NCBI GenBank assembly: GCA_963795715.1
Contig: CAWCIY010000003.1
Coordinates: 372,001-436,000 of the forward strand
Length of the DNA: 64,000 nucleotides
Source: JAFEDN01 sp963795715
GTDB taxonomy: Bacteria > Pseudomonadota > Gammaproteobacteria > Coxiellales > Coxiellaceae
Direction: 5' to 3'
How positions within the stretch are numbered: the first letter of the stretch is position 1; every line of letters begins with the position of its first letter. The translations under genes were made by a program, and so were the position numbers. Below are positions 63,234-64,000 of the stretch, one piece after another. The notes beneath the pieces are model-generated. The model saw only the letters and a list, made by a program, of their open reading frames with translations, was not told the DNA's origin and did not search any database.

Positions 63234-63405
63234 AATTCCCGCTGCGCGTGAATTGCTTCCTGGGTTTTTATCCGGTATTCCGGCAAAGCCGGAATGCCGG
63301 AATGAAGGGAAAGGTCGCTCCGCTCTCCTCTCCCTTACGATCCCTCATCGGGATTTGACTAGACTATAAAATCTATAAAAATATAGCTCATGAACTATAT
63401 TTAAT
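63234..63405 (-). repeat. Dispersed palindromic element, copy F (tandem unit 1)
   Basis: Unit of 172 bp repeated almost exactly as copy G. It contains the family blocks GAGGGATCGTAAGG, CCCTTCATTCCGG, the stem ATTCCGGC/GCCGGAAT and the end GCAATTCACGC paired to GCGGGAATTGC (minus-strand reading). A 50-base tail, including TGACTAGACTATAAAATC, is part of the duplicated unit. Confidence 0.88.
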
Positions 63406-63567
63406 AATTCCCGCTGCGCGTGAATTGCTTCCTGGGTTTTATCCGGTATTCCGGCAAAGCCGGAACGCCGGAATGAAGGGAAAGGTCGCTCCGCTCTCCT
63501 CTCCCTTACGATCCCTCATCGGGATTTGACTAGACTATAAAATCTATAAAAATATAGCTCATGAACT
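63406..63567 (-). repeat. Dispersed palindromic element, copy G (tandem unit 2)
   Basis: The second tandem unit differs from copy F only in a one-base shorter T run and single substitutions (for example GGAATG versus GGAACG). The near identity shows a recent tandem duplication of element plus tail. Confidence 0.88.
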
Positions 63568-63901
63568 ACATTCCTGCGATCTTTTAGATTTTTTCTGATT
63601 AAATAAATCATACTAGCCACTTTATTAGTCATTGCTTCGCTAACGCTTCCAATGACGCTCTTGTTCCCTCTCCCGTACCCGGGAGAGGGTTAGGGTGAGG
63701 GCATTTGTTAAATTTTTGAGCCCCCTCACCCCGACCCTCTCCCCCGAGTATGGGGGAGAGGGAGGAGTAGAGCGCGTCTTTTCTAATATTTCCCCATCTT
63801 CTTTGGGGGCGGGTGCTCGCAATGACGTGGTGAAATTTATTAACCTGCTGATTTTTATTGATAACTTAATTGTAAAACTTCAAAAAAGATCGCAGGAATG
63901 T
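63568..63901. mobile_element. Short non-coding element with 18-bp terminal inverted repeats
   Basis: Perfect inverted repeats ACATTCCTGCGATCTTTT (63568-63585) and its complement (63884-63901) bracket 334 bases. Inside are two inverted copies of the widespread palindrome type CCTCTCCC/GGGAGAGGG with TTAGGGTGAGGG (about 63666-63765). TCATGAACTA occurs on both outer sides (from 63559 and from 63905), possibly a target duplication. No gene inside is convincing. Confidence 0.65.
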
Positions 63902-63943
63902 GGGTCATGAACTATATTTTCAGAAAAATAGGCCTCAGGTTAA

Positions 63944-64000
63944 TCAACTTGGCAGAAATTCTGGCAAGCTAATCCAACCCTCATCAGATACTTTGTAGGC
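63944..64000 (-). CDS. Possible 3' end of a gene entering from the right edge
   Basis: On the minus strand the frame enters at 64000 and reads AYKVSDEGWISLPEFLPS before a TGA at 63944-63946. The text looks coding, but 18 codons are too few to name a family. The upstream part lies outside the window. Confidence 0.3.
   Translation of the reverse strand, partial: AYKVSDEGWISLPEFLPS

Noticed and set aside
63234..63567. Possible CRISPR array
   Set aside because: Only two long near-identical units with no variable spacers; it is a tandem duplication.
63640..63910. Open frames on both strands rich in Pro, Ser and Arg
   Set aside because: They are translations of CCTCTCCC palindromes.
1..64000. 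tRNA, rRNA or tmRNA genes
   Set aside because: No T-loop motif with a matching acceptor stem and no rRNA-like stretch was found by eye; a dedicated scan could still find one.

Overview
The window comes from a gammaproteobacterium of low to moderate GC. Housekeeping proteins (DnaA, DnaN, RecF, GyrB, PrlC, RsmD, UvrD, PBP1A), a lipopolysaccharide Kdo hydroxylase, a pil operon and RND pump genes all read as gammaproteobacterial. A Rab/Ras-like domain protein, an integrin-like FG-GAP protein, decaying genes and many short palindromic repeats suggest a host-associated relative of Legionella, Coxiella or Berkiella. That placement is an inference. The chromosome origin is probably here: dnaA, dnaN, recF and gyrB lie in order, a DnaA box lies upstream of dnaA, and two exact parS palindromes lie inside recF.

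Layout. 1-2.0 kb: RND pump subunit (cut by the window edge) and its adaptor. 2.1-4 kb: a dispersed repeat, a DUF29 gene and trpS. 3.9-6.9 kb: a HEPN/MNT toxin-antitoxin pair overlapping a 745-residue orphan. 7-10.3 kb: a DUF2335 gene split by a MITE, and an ISAs1-family insertion sequence. 10.3-13 kb: a Rab-like protein and its decayed duplicate, flanking a MazF-type toxin-antitoxin pair. 13-20.3 kb: prlC, a three-gene TIGR04255/HTH operon, two M16 peptidases and rsmD. 20.3-28.4 kb: the FG-GAP surface protein, two methyltransferase-domain proteins, a broken AAA ATPase and a small secreted protein. 28.4-33.7 kb: PBP1A and a reduced pilM-N-O-Q operon without pilP. 33.9-36.9 kb: a PepSY protein, Kdo hydroxylase and an ArnT-like glycosyltransferase, a set for envelope modification. 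37-49.3 kb: the origin region, with an ABC transporter and a GT-C-like membrane protein between recF and gyrB. 49.5-54.3 kb: orphan small genes, a Tae4/Tai4 type VI effector-immunity pair, queC, purE and purK. 54.2-59.3 kb: a hydrolase and a type III polyketide synthase operon with two methyltransferases and a MATE-like exporter. 59.3-63.2 kb: DUF2269, SDR-DoxX and uvrD. 63.2-64 kb: a repeat field.

Three things stand out. First, a dispersed element of about 140-180 bp with several hairpins occurs at least seven times. Three copies lie in frame inside pilM, the ArnT-like gene and queC, and their hairpin stems show compensatory changes. This resembles the Rickettsia palindromic elements in behaviour, but I do not recognise the sequence. 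Second, dnaA, dnaN, the HD gene, recF, gyrB, queC, purE, purK and a hydrolase carry single-base indels, while genes between them are intact. The broken frames still encode well-conserved protein, so assembly or polishing error is more likely than decay. Third, several accessory cassettes deserve attention: the HepT-MntA-orphan operon, the TIGR04255-HTH-small protein operon, the type III polyketide synthase operon and the Rab-like pseudo-GTPase.

No rRNA, tRNA or CRISPR array was seen.
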